The translations under genes and the position numbers were made by a program. Under the pieces are notes generated by a model. It searched no databases. It worked only from the letters and a program-made list of their open reading frames with translations, and was not told where the DNA came from. Shown one piece after another: positions 17,497 to 25,077 of a stretch of DNA of 64,000 nt (positions are counted from its first letter, which is position 1; each line of letters starts with the position of its first letter). Location of the stretch: assembly GCA_001303025.1 (NCBI GenBank), contig LJNK01000027.1, positions 1 to 64,000 on the forward strand, read 5' to 3'. This DNA comes from Deltaproteobacteria bacterium SG8_13 (lineage in GTDB: Bacteria > Desulfobacterota > Desulfobacteria > Desulfobacterales > SG8-13).

Positions 17497-18429
17497 TTAC
17501 ACGTGAAAACAGTCCCCGTATAGGACCGTCTTCAATGAACCGTCAGCCAACTCCAGGATCAGCGATCCGTTCGAATCGACGTCAACGGCCCGTCCTTGGG
17601 TCTCTCCCTGCAGCGTGACGATTTTCACCTGCCGCCCGATTGTAATCGACAGCGACTTCCATGTCCCGATCACCGACTCCATGTCCATGGAATCGGACGC
17701 GAGCCGGGCTTCAAGTCGATCCAGAAAAACGGCCAGCAGCTGTTTGCGGGAAACCGGTTTTCCCATCAACCGGCGCAGGGTGACCGCCCCGGGCTCCTGG
17801 GGCGGCGGGTCATTGTTGACGTTGACACCCACGCCGATATTCACGTAAGACACACGATCCGCCTCGGCCTCCATTTCTGCCAGGATGCCCGCGATTTTCC
17901 TTTCATCCACCAGCACGTCGTTGGGCCACTTTACCGCGGCCGGCAGGTCGTAATCTCTCCGGAGGGTGTCCGCCAGCACCAGCGAGGTGCAAAGGTTGAG
18001 TCGAGGACTCAGCGCCGGAGGGATCCGCCGCCGCAGAACGATCGTGAAATAGAGTCCACCGGCAGCCGAGTGCCAACTGCGGTTCAGTCGTCCGCGTCCG
18101 GCGCTTTGCTGGTCGGCCACCACCACTGTAAAGTGCGGACAGCCGCTGCGGGCCATTCCGCGTGCTTGCTCCATTGTCGATTCGATCCGCTGGAAATGAT
18201 GAATGGTCGCTTCCCGTCCGGGAAATTCCCAGGCAAAGGGGATATCAGGATCGGTTACGAGCCGGTAGCCTTTGGGAGTGGCTTCGATTTCGTACCCAAC
18301 CTGTCGCAGCCGGTGTACATGCTTCCAGACAGAGACCCGGGAAACATCTAAGGCACGGCTCAATTCCGAGCCGGAAACAACATCGCGGCCCGCGCGCAGC
18401 ATGGATAGAATGGTTTGTTTGGGATCCAT
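17497..18429 (-). CDS. birA: Bifunctional biotin-protein ligase / biotin operon repressor BirA
   Basis: A 310-residue protein. Residues 1-60 form a winged helix-turn-helix (SGSELSRALDVSRVSVWKHV), so this is the repressor-type class II ligase. The catalytic domain has the biotinoyl-AMP loop motif SAGRGRLNRSW and the KWPNDVLV and KIAGILAE motifs, with a C-terminal SH3-like domain. It activates biotin and biotinylates carboxylase subunits, and in the biotin-AMP-bound form represses biotin genes. It stands 177 bp upstream of bioY on the same strand, and a candidate BirA operator lies just before its own start. Confidence 0.95.
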   Translation of the reverse strand: MDPKQTILSMLRAGRDVVSGSELSRALDVSRVSVWKHVHRLRQVGYEIEATPKGYRLVTDPDIPFAWEFPGREATIHHFQRIESTMEQARGMARSGCPHFTVVVADQQSAGRGRLNRSWHSAAGGLYFTIVLRRRIPPALSPRLNLCTSLVLADTLRRDYDLPAAVKWPNDVLVDERKIAGILAEMEAEADRVSYVNIGVGVNVNNDPPPQEPGAVTLRRLMGKPVSRKQLLAVFLDRLEARLASDSMDMESVIGTWKSLSITIGRQVKIVTLQGETQGRAVDVDSNGSLILELADGSLKTVLYGDCFHV

Positions 18430-18448
18430 AAAACAGTCGCCCTATATG

Positions 18449-18476
18449 GTTAACCACTAAAAGATGGAAGGGTAAC
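18449..18476. promoter_or_regulatory. Candidate BirA operator
   Basis: The half-sites GTTAACC and GGTAAC face each other across 15 bp, about 20 bp upstream of the birA start. This has the architecture of bacterial BirA sites (TTGTAAACC-N14/15-GGTTTACAA or GTTAACC variants), with one base missing from the distal half. It suggests that BirA controls its own operon. I did not find a second clear copy in front of bioY. Confidence 0.5.
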
Positions 18477-18570
18477 GTCGCCGACCGGCAATGTCAATGG
18501 CTTTTCAGTGATTCGACGGATGCGGGAAGGCTTGCAGCTGGATGAAGCGCCGGGGAACTGACGCTGCGGG

Positions 18571-18999
18571 TCAGATGATACGGATCACTCGCGGACGGTA
18601 AGATTTCTGTCTTGCCAGTCGGTTGCCGGTGCGGCGAATGAGTAAAAAAGACAGCAGGAAACAGCCCACACCCACTGCCGCTGATAGGCCGGAAGGATTT
18701 ATATCAAAGGACGGGGCCAACACCTGCCCGACCACCGCCCCGGCCAGCATCAACAGGATCGGAAATACGTAAAGCAGAAACGAGACTTTCAGAACGGCAC
18801 CGGACCCGATCCGCAGCAATATCTGGTCACCCACTTTCGCCCCGGCAACGTTGACGGCTTCGACCTCCATTTCTCGGCTGTCACCTGACAGGTGACAAGA
18901 CTGCCGGGAGGTTCACCCCTCGCAGGCGCCGGTGCGCACGGTTTTGACCCAGGCGGTGTCCGCTTCGATCCGAGTAACGATTCCGCGTTCGGTTGGCAT
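18571..18999 (-). CDS. rseC: RseC/MucC-family membrane protein with in-frame TGA read as selenocysteine (Sec29)
   Basis: Conventional reading gives only a 99-residue product from ATG 18870. Extending the same frame upstream adds MPTERGIVTRIEADTAWVKT, then VRTGACEG, a TGA at 18913-18915, and TSRQSCHLSGDSRE. That completes a full-length RseC protein of about 142 residues. The family has a CxxCxxxxxC redox/metal motif at its N-terminus; here it reads C26-x2-U29-x5-C35, so TGA replaces the second Cys exactly. A SECIS-like hairpin follows the TGA. Two hydrophobic helices (about residues 73-92 and 105-121) and a basic C-terminal tail match RseC topology. ATG 18870 has no ribosome site. An alternative upstream start is ATG 19008. 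RseC proteins belong to the SoxR-reducing Rse/Rnf systems, and this gene follows an rnfB-type gene. Confidence 0.82.
18875..18906 (-). promoter_or_regulatory. Bacterial SECIS-like hairpin for Sec29 of RseC
   Basis: Starting 15 nt after the TGA, TGTCACC pairs perfectly with GGTGACA around the loop TGTCA. A lower stem of CGGC with GCCG encloses it, with a 5-nt bulge on one side. The apical loop begins 22 nt after TGA and its second base is G. Both features match the bacterial SECIS rule of a short stem-loop about 16-37 nt downstream with a G in the first two loop positions. The hairpin lies inside coding sequence, as bacterial SECIS elements do. Confidence 0.75.
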
Positions 19000-19080
19000 G
19001 TGCTCCATCCGCAAAACGATCACCAGAGGCGGTGAACGAAGGTCGGTCTAACAATATGGAACCCTGATCGTCGAGCAGCT

Positions 19081-19104
19081 ACGGGTGGCGATAACGCCAC
19101 CCGT
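19081..19104. repeat. Perfect 10-bp hairpin between rnfB-gltD and rseC
   Basis: ACGGGTGGCG and CGCCACCCGT form an uninterrupted stem around the loop ATAA, 73 bp beyond the end of the RnfB-GltD gene and 82 bp before the rseC start. No T-run follows on either strand, so it is not a textbook intrinsic terminator. It could be a transcript-stabilising or processing hairpin at the operon's 3' end. Confidence 0.6.
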
Positions 19105-19176
19105 ATGATAAGCATCGAATCCGGATTTCAAACGGAAAATCGCCATCGGGCGTTGGTGATGCGCACGGCGACCCGG

Positions 19177-21252
19177 TCAACTCGCCTTCTTCGACTCGCT
19201 GTCGGAATGAAGGTAGCAAATCAGCCCGCATTGCAGGCAGCGGCCTGCCTCCCGGCGAGCGGCGGCATCATCGAAACCGACCTCCAGCTCCCCACCCTCG
19301 GTCAGGTCGCTGGCGGCGCGAACGGGCATGACGTTGCGAGCCGCAGTGGAAACATCTTCTACGCTGTCGACATTTTGAATGGGGCTTCCGGGAGCGACCA
19401 CATGATCGGGCAGCTCCAAAGAGATGCCGTACATGATCTCGTGGACAGAAGCCGCCGCGCGACGGCCGGCGCCGATGGCTCTTATGGCTGCGCTGTAATC
19501 GGTGAACACGTCGCCCCTGGCAAACAGGCCGATCTCTGTGCGAAAAGCCGGCTCCTTGTAAGGATCGACCGCCTGCCACTGCAGGGCCTGCTGGACGGTT
19601 TCGGCCGGTGCTTGCCCGTCAGTCGGTCGCTCGTCTTCGGCAGACCTGGTGAAGATCAGCTCAGGGAAACGGCCGGCGGCCATAATCAATGTGGATGCCT
19701 GCAGGATGCCGGTTTCCCGGGATCGCAGATCGACAGTACCCAACCCGGTCAATGAATTGTTTTCGCCGAAAAGCCGGTTGATACCGGTCTGAAATCGAAC
19801 ATCGATGTTCTCATTGCGCAGATTCTGGATTTCCTTCGCGTCAAGATCGAGCTCGGCAGATGTCTCCCGAAATACCACCGTCGTCTGTTTTGCCCCCGTG
19901 GCCCGACAGGCGCGCGCGGCCTCCAGGGCCAGCGGGCCGCCACCGTAGATCACCAGGTCCGCCGTCAGCTCCGGCATCGCAGCGCCCTGGCGGGATAGCG
20001 CCATAAAATCGATCAACAGATAGGTTCCGGGAATCGGCGATTCGATGTTACCGGAAGCCCCGCGGGCCAGACGGCTGTCCCATCCGCCGGAAGCCAGCAG
20101 GACTGCTTCGTGACCCTGCTCCAGCAGCGATGAAACGGTAATGTCCTTTCCGAGGAACTTTCCGGTTTCGGCAATTACCCCCATCTCGGTCACACCGTCG
20201 ATATCCCAGTCGAGTATGTCTTCCGGCAGACGATACCGGTCGATGGCGCTGCGCAGCAGTCCCCCCAGTTTCGCCGTCGCCTCGTAGACGGTGGCTTCGT
20301 GGCCCAAGCGGGCCAGGAAAAAAGCAGCCGACAACCCCTGCACGCCGCCGCCGGCCACCGCCACCTTGCGGCCGGTGGCCGGCGCCTTATACGGCATGAC
20401 GCGCTCTTTTTGCTCCCTTTCGTAATCGGCAGCGTACCGCTTCAAAAAATTGATGGCCACCGGTTCATCCACGTACTGCCGCCGGCACTCGATCTCGCAA
20501 GGCCTCGGGCAAATCCGTCCGATGACAGCCGGGAAAGGGTTGCGTTCCTTGATCACCTGAACCGCCCGATGATAGTCTCCCAGAGAGATTTGGCGGATGT
20601 ATTCGCAAATGTTGATCCCGGCAGGACAGGCCCGCTGGCAGGGTGTCGTGCAATCGTCAGTCGTGTATTCCCTTAAAATGCGCCGGGTGACCGAAGAGAG
20701 GTTGATGATGTGTTTCGGGCAGACCCGCTCGCAGGTGCCACAGCCGGTGCAAAGGATTTCGTCCACCACAGGCAGGCCGTCCTCCCCCATGGTTATGGCG
20801 TTAAACGGGCAGGCACGCACACAGGTTCCAAGTCCCAGGCACCCGATGGTGCACACTTTCATGCCGCCGGAAAGCATGGCCGCGGCCCGGCAGTCATTCA
20901 TGCCGTTGTAGACAAACTTGGTGTCGGCGTCGGCTACACCGAACGTACAGCCCGGTCTGGCAATATCGGGTTCTTTGGCTTCGACCGTCACCCCCATGAT
21001 CCCGGCGATTTCCTCCGCCGTTTCCGCGCCGGCGGCCACGCAGGAATTGGGAGCCGCCCGGCCGGCGACAATCGCTTCGGCATTGGCGCTACAGCCGGGA
21101 AGACCGCAGCCGCCGCAGTTGGCTCCGGGAAGCGCCTCCTCTACCGCCAGTATCTGCGGATCGACGTACACGTAAAAAACCTTGGAAGCCGCTGCCAGGC
21201 AGACGCCCACCAGCAGTCCCAAGCCGCCCATCATATACAGTGCTTCAATCAT
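19177..21252 (-). CDS. RnfB-GltD fusion: membrane-anchored Fe-S/FAD electron-transfer subunit
   Basis: A 691-residue fusion. Residues 1-30 are the RnfB membrane helix. The RnfB Fe-S domain follows (Cys46, 49, 54, 71 in GANCGGCGLPGC), then two [4Fe-4S] motifs (Cys134/138/144/148 and Cys168/171/174/178). From about residue 200 the protein turns into a GltD / NfnB-like unit: the Fe-S domain DDCTTPCQRACPAGINICEY, CPRPCEIECRR, an FAD site at GGGVQGLSAA (301-310), a second dinucleotide fold at VIYGGGPLALEAARA, and a C-terminal RCLQCGLICY. It would pass electrons between flavin, ferredoxin-type clusters and NAD(P). It lies 35 bp downstream of the NuoF-like gene. No rnfACDGE genes are beside it. Confidence 0.9.
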   Translation of the reverse strand: MIEALYMMGGLGLLVGVCLAAASKVFYVYVDPQILAVEEALPGANCGGCGLPGCSANAEAIVAGRAAPNSCVAAGAETAEEIAGIMGVTVEAKEPDIARPGCTFGVADADTKFVYNGMNDCRAAAMLSGGMKVCTIGCLGLGTCVRACPFNAITMGEDGLPVVDEILCTGCGTCERVCPKHIINLSSVTRRILREYTTDDCTTPCQRACPAGINICEYIRQISLGDYHRAVQVIKERNPFPAVIGRICPRPCEIECRRQYVDEPVAINFLKRYAADYEREQKERVMPYKAPATGRKVAVAGGGVQGLSAAFFLARLGHEATVYEATAKLGGLLRSAIDRYRLPEDILDWDIDGVTEMGVIAETGKFLGKDITVSSLLEQGHEAVLLASGGWDSRLARGASGNIESPIPGTYLLIDFMALSRQGAAMPELTADLVIYGGGPLALEAARACRATGAKQTTVVFRETSAELDLDAKEIQNLRNENIDVRFQTGINRLFGENNSLTGLGTVDLRSRETGILQASTLIMAAGRFPELIFTRSAEDERPTDGQAPAETVQQALQWQAVDPYKEPAFRTEIGLFARGDVFTDYSAAIRAIGAGRRAAASVHEIMYGISLELPDHVVAPGSPIQNVDSVEDVSTAARNVMPVRAASDLTEGGELEVGFDDAAARREAGRCLQCGLICYLHSDSESKKAS

Positions 21253-21287
21253 CAGGTTTCTCCGCGGAATTGGGATATTCGGCTAGT

Positions 21288-23135
21288 TTAATCGATCGCG
21301 TCGAACTTGCATTTTTCAAAACAGGTCATGCACTGGATGCATTTTTCCTTTTCAATACGGGCGACCTCTTTCTTTTTCCATTCGATCGCCTCAGACGGGC
21401 AGGCCCGAAAGCAAGCACCACATTTCGTGCAGGCGTCCGTATTCACCTCGAACTTCAGCAGTGCCACACAGCGTTTGGCCGGACAACGTTTTTCAACAAT
21501 GTGGGCTTGATACTCGTCCATGAAATAGCGCAAGGTGGACAAAACGGGGTTGGGACCGGTCTGCCCCAGCCCGCAGAGCGAAGCACTGCGTATAACGACG
21601 GCAAGATCTTCCAGGGTGTCCAGGTCGGACGGCTCTCCACTGCCAGCGCAGATTCTTTCAAGAATCTGCAGTTGGCGCCGGGTTCCCTCCCGGCAGGGGG
21701 TGCATTTGCCGCAAGATTCGTCTTGAACAAAATCCATGAAGAACCGCGCCATGTCCACCATGCAGGTTTTTTCATCCATCACGATGGCACCGCCCGAGCC
21801 CATGATGGCCCCGGCTTTGACGATGGCCTCGAAATCGACCGGTGTATCGACTAACTGTGCCGGTATGCATCCGCCCGAAGGGCCTCCGAGCTGCACCGCC
21901 TTGAGCTTTCTTTTTTTCGGTATCCCGCCGCCAATATCATAGACGATGGTGCGCAGCGGCGTTCCCATGGGTACTTCCACCAATCCGATGTTATTCACGT
22001 CTCCGGAAAGGGCGAACACCTTGGTCCCTTTGCTGGTCTCGGTGCCGACACTGGCATACCAGTCGCCGCCGTTGAGGATAATCTGGGGAACATTTGCATA
22101 GGTTTCGACGTTGTTGAGAATCGTCGGCTTTTCCCATAGCCCCTTGTGGGCAGGAAAAGGCGGGCGTGGGCGCGGCATGCCGCGTTTGCCTTCGATGGAG
22201 CGCATCAGCGCCGTCTCCTCGCCGCAGACAAAAGCGCCGGCCCCCTGGTAGATCTCGATATGCAGATTGAATCCGCTGCCCAGAATATCGTCTTCCAGCA
22301 GACCCAGTTCTGTCGCCTGGCGGATGGCGATGCCCAGCCGGTGGACGGCCAGAGGGTACTCGGTTCTGACGTAAATGTACCCCTTGCTCGAATGAATGGC
22401 GCGGGCAGCAATGATCATGCCCTCCAGCACCGCATGGGGGTCGGCCTCCAAAATACTGCGATCCATGAAAGCCCCGGGATCGCCTTCATCGGCATTGCAC
22501 AGGACGTACTTGACATCACCCGGACTGTTTTTGGCAAATTCCCACTTGAGGCCCGTGGGAAAGCCGGCGCCGCCGCGGCCCCGGAGTCCGGAAATCTTCA
22601 TCTGTTCGACGATCTCTTCCGGCTGCAGTTCAAACAGCGCCTTGGCAGCGGCCAGATAACCGTCCCGCGCAATATAATCGTGAATATCTTCCGGATCGAT
22701 TCGTCCTTTGTTGCGCAGCGCTCGAGGCATCTGGTGGGTGAAAAAGGGGATGTCGTTTTGAGAGGCGATGACTTTCTTGCTGACCGGATCCTTGTAAAGC
22801 AGTCTTTCGACCGGCTGGTTGTTGATCAACTGCTGCTCGACCAGCTCGGGGATATCGTCAACGCTGAGTTTTTCATAGAAGAAATCACCGGGCTGCACCA
22901 CCAGCAACGGGCCCATGGCACAAAAGCCGTTGCAGCCGGTCTCGATGATTTTTACCTTTTCGCCAAGACCTTTAGCGTCGACCTCCCGGGCAAGCGCGTC
23001 TTTTACGGCAATACTTCCGGTCGCATGGCAGCCGGTACCGCCGCATATCAGGCAATAGGTCCTGTCTGTAAAGGCAACCGACTCCGCCCGTTGCTGCCGG
23101 ATGGTCGCCAGGTCATCCACACTCAGCTTCGCCAT
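21288..23135 (-). CDS. NuoF/HydB-like NADH-binding flavoprotein subunit
   Basis: A 615-residue protein. An N-terminal thioredoxin-like [2Fe-2S] domain (CLICGGTGCHATGS, later CNGFCAMGP) precedes the NuoF core: GLRGRGGAGFPTGLKW for NADH/FMN, CNADEGDPGAFMDR, and SCGKCTPCREGT for the N3-type cluster. Two C-terminal [4Fe-4S] motifs follow (CTKCGACFRACP and CIQCMTCFEKC). This is the layout of NADH-binding subunits of bifurcating hydrogenases, formate dehydrogenases and Stn transhydrogenases rather than of complex I. The start is ATG 23135 with GAGGAG 7 bp upstream; a GTG at 23150 would overlap that site. The DRTGG gene ends 20 bp before it. Confidence 0.92.
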   Translation of the reverse strand: MAKLSVDDLATIRQQRAESVAFTDRTYCLICGGTGCHATGSIAVKDALAREVDAKGLGEKVKIIETGCNGFCAMGPLLVVQPGDFFYEKLSVDDIPELVEQQLINNQPVERLLYKDPVSKKVIASQNDIPFFTHQMPRALRNKGRIDPEDIHDYIARDGYLAAAKALFELQPEEIVEQMKISGLRGRGGAGFPTGLKWEFAKNSPGDVKYVLCNADEGDPGAFMDRSILEADPHAVLEGMIIAARAIHSSKGYIYVRTEYPLAVHRLGIAIRQATELGLLEDDILGSGFNLHIEIYQGAGAFVCGEETALMRSIEGKRGMPRPRPPFPAHKGLWEKPTILNNVETYANVPQIILNGGDWYASVGTETSKGTKVFALSGDVNNIGLVEVPMGTPLRTIVYDIGGGIPKKRKLKAVQLGGPSGGCIPAQLVDTPVDFEAIVKAGAIMGSGGAIVMDEKTCMVDMARFFMDFVQDESCGKCTPCREGTRRQLQILERICAGSGEPSDLDTLEDLAVVIRSASLCGLGQTGPNPVLSTLRYFMDEYQAHIVEKRCPAKRCVALLKFEVNTDACTKCGACFRACPSEAIEWKKKEVARIEKEKCIQCMTCFEKCKFDAID

Positions 23136-23154
23136 TGAATTGCTCCTCACCGTA

Positions 23155-23508
23155 CTACCAGGATCCGTCCAGACCTCTGAGACCGTTCATGTAAAGTTTT
23201 CCACTGGCAACAAAAAGAGAATGGCGGGTCACCATGGTTGGCAGCTGATACGATTCCGCCAGTTCCCTGGTGCTCTGATCGGGCGTTTTGCCCCTGACGA
23301 AAACCACGGCTGCCACCTCGGCCACCCTGGCGGTACGGATGACATCCGCAGTGGTCAGCCCCGTAAGGATGACAGCATCCTTTGTGGCGGCAGCCAGAAA
23401 GGCCTGCATCAGGTCCGCACCTCCTGCGCCGGCTACCGTTCGATCCATCTGGTCGTGCCCTGTCAACACCTCGGCATTTAGAATCTCCCGAATCTCAAAT
23501 ACCTTCAT
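23155..23508 (-). CDS. DRTGG-domain protein
   Basis: A 117-residue cytosolic protein that begins MKVFEIREILNAEVLTGHDQ and has the HDQMDRTVAGAGGADLMQAF block typical of stand-alone DRTGG domains. In anaerobes these small proteins are encoded in [FeFe]-hydrogenase and NuoEF-type operons, and their role (possibly nucleotide or adenylate sensing) is not established. It sits between the NuoE-like and NuoF-like genes. The start is ATG 23508 with a weak GGGGACGG ribosome site; the frame back to 23613 would overlap nuoE and adds non-family sequence. Confidence 0.8.
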   Translation of the reverse strand: MKVFEIREILNAEVLTGHDQMDRTVAGAGGADLMQAFLAAATKDAVILTGLTTADVIRTARVAEVAAVVFVRGKTPDQSTRELAESYQLPTMVTRHSLFVASGKLYMNGLRGLDGSW

Positions 23509-23590
23509 GCGACCGTCCCCACATCTTTCGGTTGGCGTTGCCCGATGCCCGCAGAGAAAGGGTGTATGGAAACCGGATATGGTTCCGGCA

Positions 23591-24085
23591 TCATTCGTAC
23601 CGGTCGAGAACATCCAGGACCGTGTCCGATGATATCGCTCCGTGGGTGTCGGCGTCCACGACCATTACCGGGGCCAGTCCACATGCCCCCAGGCATCTGA
23701 CCGCTTCGAGGGAAAAGCGGCGATCTTCACTGGTGCTGCCTTCTTCCAGCTGATACCGGTTTTTGATACGCACCAGCGACTCCTTGATCCCCTTCACGTA
23801 GCAGGCGGTTCCCATGCAGAGTTTGATGAGGTGGCGCCCCTTGGGCTGCATTGAAAAAAGGGCATAAAAGGAAGCTACGCCGAACACCTCGCTGCTAGGC
23901 AGGTTCATACCGGCACTGATAAAATCCATAAGCTGAACGGGCAGGTACCCGACGATGTCCTGACACTCGCGAAGAACGGTAATAATTGAACCGGGCTTAC
24001 CTTTATTATCGGCGATGACCGTGGTGATCTTCGACCACATTTCTTCGGTAATGTCCGGGTGGGCAGGTTGTAATGCGTGCGTCAT
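23591..24085 (-). CDS. NuoE/HydC-like [2Fe-2S] thioredoxin-fold subunit
   Basis: A 164-residue protein with the NuoE helical N-terminus (SIITVLRECQDIVGYLP) and the [2Fe-2S] ligands in CMGTACYVKG and CLGACGLAP. It transfers electrons to or from the NuoF-like flavin subunit encoded two genes downstream. The start is ATG 24085, with CAGGAG 9 bp upstream. It is the first gene of the minus-strand electron-transfer operon, behind a promoter at 24154-24182. The DRTGG gene starts 82 bp downstream. Confidence 0.92.
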   Translation of the reverse strand: MTHALQPAHPDITEEMWSKITTVIADNKGKPGSIITVLRECQDIVGYLPVQLMDFISAGMNLPSSEVFGVASFYALFSMQPKGRHLIKLCMGTACYVKGIKESLVRIKNRYQLEEGSTSEDRRFSLEAVRCLGACGLAPVMVVDADTHGAISSDTVLDVLDRYE

Positions 24086-24153
24086 GGTCGGATCTCCTGT
24101 TTCACTGCTGCTCGGCGGATGCGCCAACCGCCGGCAGATCTTTGCAGAAGCCT

Positions 24154-24182
24154 TTTAGATCATAATAATCGGAGAATGTCAA
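24154..24182 (-). promoter_or_regulatory. Promoter of the nuoE-DRTGG-nuoF-rnfB operon
   Basis: TTGACA (plus 24177-24182) and TCTAAA (plus 24154-24159) are 17 bp apart on the minus strand, 69 bp upstream of the nuoE-like start. The -35 is perfect; the -10 matches the consensus at four of six positions. Confidence 0.55.
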
Positions 24183-24205
24183 CGCGGGCGGCCGGGATTG
24201 AATTC

Positions 24206-24235
24206 TTGACGCGAGGCCGGTCTCTGGCATATATA
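24206..24235 (+). promoter_or_regulatory. Promoter of the nucleoside-salvage operon
   Basis: TTGACG (24206-24211) and TATATA (24230-24235) are 18 bp apart. Transcription would start near 24242, almost at the ATG of the phosphorylase (24244). The mRNA may therefore be leaderless, which fits the absence of a Shine-Dalgarno there. Confidence 0.55.
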
Positions 24236-24243
24236 TCGGTCCC

Positions 24244-25077
24244 ATGAAAAACGACAAACATCGAGCAGAGGACACGGCCGGGTACTTGCGCCGACAGGTT
24301 GTCGGACCGGTGGAGATCGGCATATTCACCGGCACGGGGCTGGGTGGCAGTGTCGGCTTCATTCGGGTCGACACCGAAATCGCCTACCGGGATCTGCCTT
24401 TTTTCCCGGTATCCACCGTGCCGGGTCATGCCGGCAAAATGCTGTTCGGGCGTCTCAAGGACCGACACGTCATGGTCATGCAGGGGCGATTTCACCTCTA
24501 CGAAGGCTACAGCGCCCGGGAAGTCACCTTCCCTATCCGTGTAATGCAGGAACTTGGCGTGAAAGTTCTGATTGTGACCAACGCTGCCGGCGGATTGACC
24601 GCCCGGTTGCAGGCCGGCGATATCATGGTCATCCGAGACCATATCAACCTGACCGGCGACAACCCATTGGTAGGGGAAAACGAGGAGTCCTGGGGCGTTC
24701 GATTTCCGGATATGTCCGGTGCCTATGATGCCGATCTGGCCCAGACAGCCGGAAAGGCGGGCCGACATCACGGTATGGAAGTGAAATCCGGCGTGTATGC
24801 CGGTCTGAAGGGTCCTTCACTGGAAACCCCCGCCGAGGTTCGCTTTTTAAAGACGATCGGCGCCGATGCGGTCGGATTTTCAACGGTACAGGAGGTGATC
24901 GCTGCCGTGCACGCCCGAATGAGGGTGCTGGGCCTGTCGATAATCACCAACATTAACGACCCGGATGCGCCGATGCCCGCCACGGTGGAGGAGATCATTG
25001 CCACCGCCGAAGCCGCTGCACCGCGGCTGGAAAAATTGCTGCAAACCATCGTGGAGCAGTTCAATGACAAGCCGTAA
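24244..25077 (+). CDS. Purine nucleoside phosphorylase family (probable 5'-methylthioinosine/inosine phosphorylase)
   Basis: A 277-residue trimeric-type PNP. Visible are the phosphate-binding GIFTGTGLGG (normally GSGLG), the QGRFHLYEGY motif, TNAAGGL and the base-site region GVYAGLKGPSLETPAEVRF with GFSTVQEVIAA. Such enzymes cleave (deoxy)inosine or methylthioinosine with phosphate. The gene overlaps by 14 bp with a methylthioadenosine/S-adenosylhomocysteine deaminase and precedes mtnA. This suggests the route methylthioadenosine to methylthioinosine to methylthioribose-1-phosphate plus hypoxanthine. The exact nucleoside is an inference. No ribosome site precedes the ATG. Confidence 0.85.
   Translation: MKNDKHRAEDTAGYLRRQVVGPVEIGIFTGTGLGGSVGFIRVDTEIAYRDLPFFPVSTVPGHAGKMLFGRLKDRHVMVMQGRFHLYEGYSAREVTFPIRVMQELGVKVLIVTNAAGGLTARLQAGDIMVIRDHINLTGDNPLVGENEESWGVRFPDMSGAYDADLAQTAGKAGRHHGMEVKSGVYAGLKGPSLETPAEVRFLKTIGADAVGFSTVQEVIAAVHARMRVLGLSIITNINDPDAPMPATVEEIIATAEAAAPRLEKLLQTIVEQFNDKP

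Noticed and set aside
18571-18870. A stand-alone 99-residue protein starting at ATG 18870
   Set aside because: It lacks the RseC N-terminal domain and a ribosome site; the missing domain is present in frame upstream across a TGA that fits selenocysteine.
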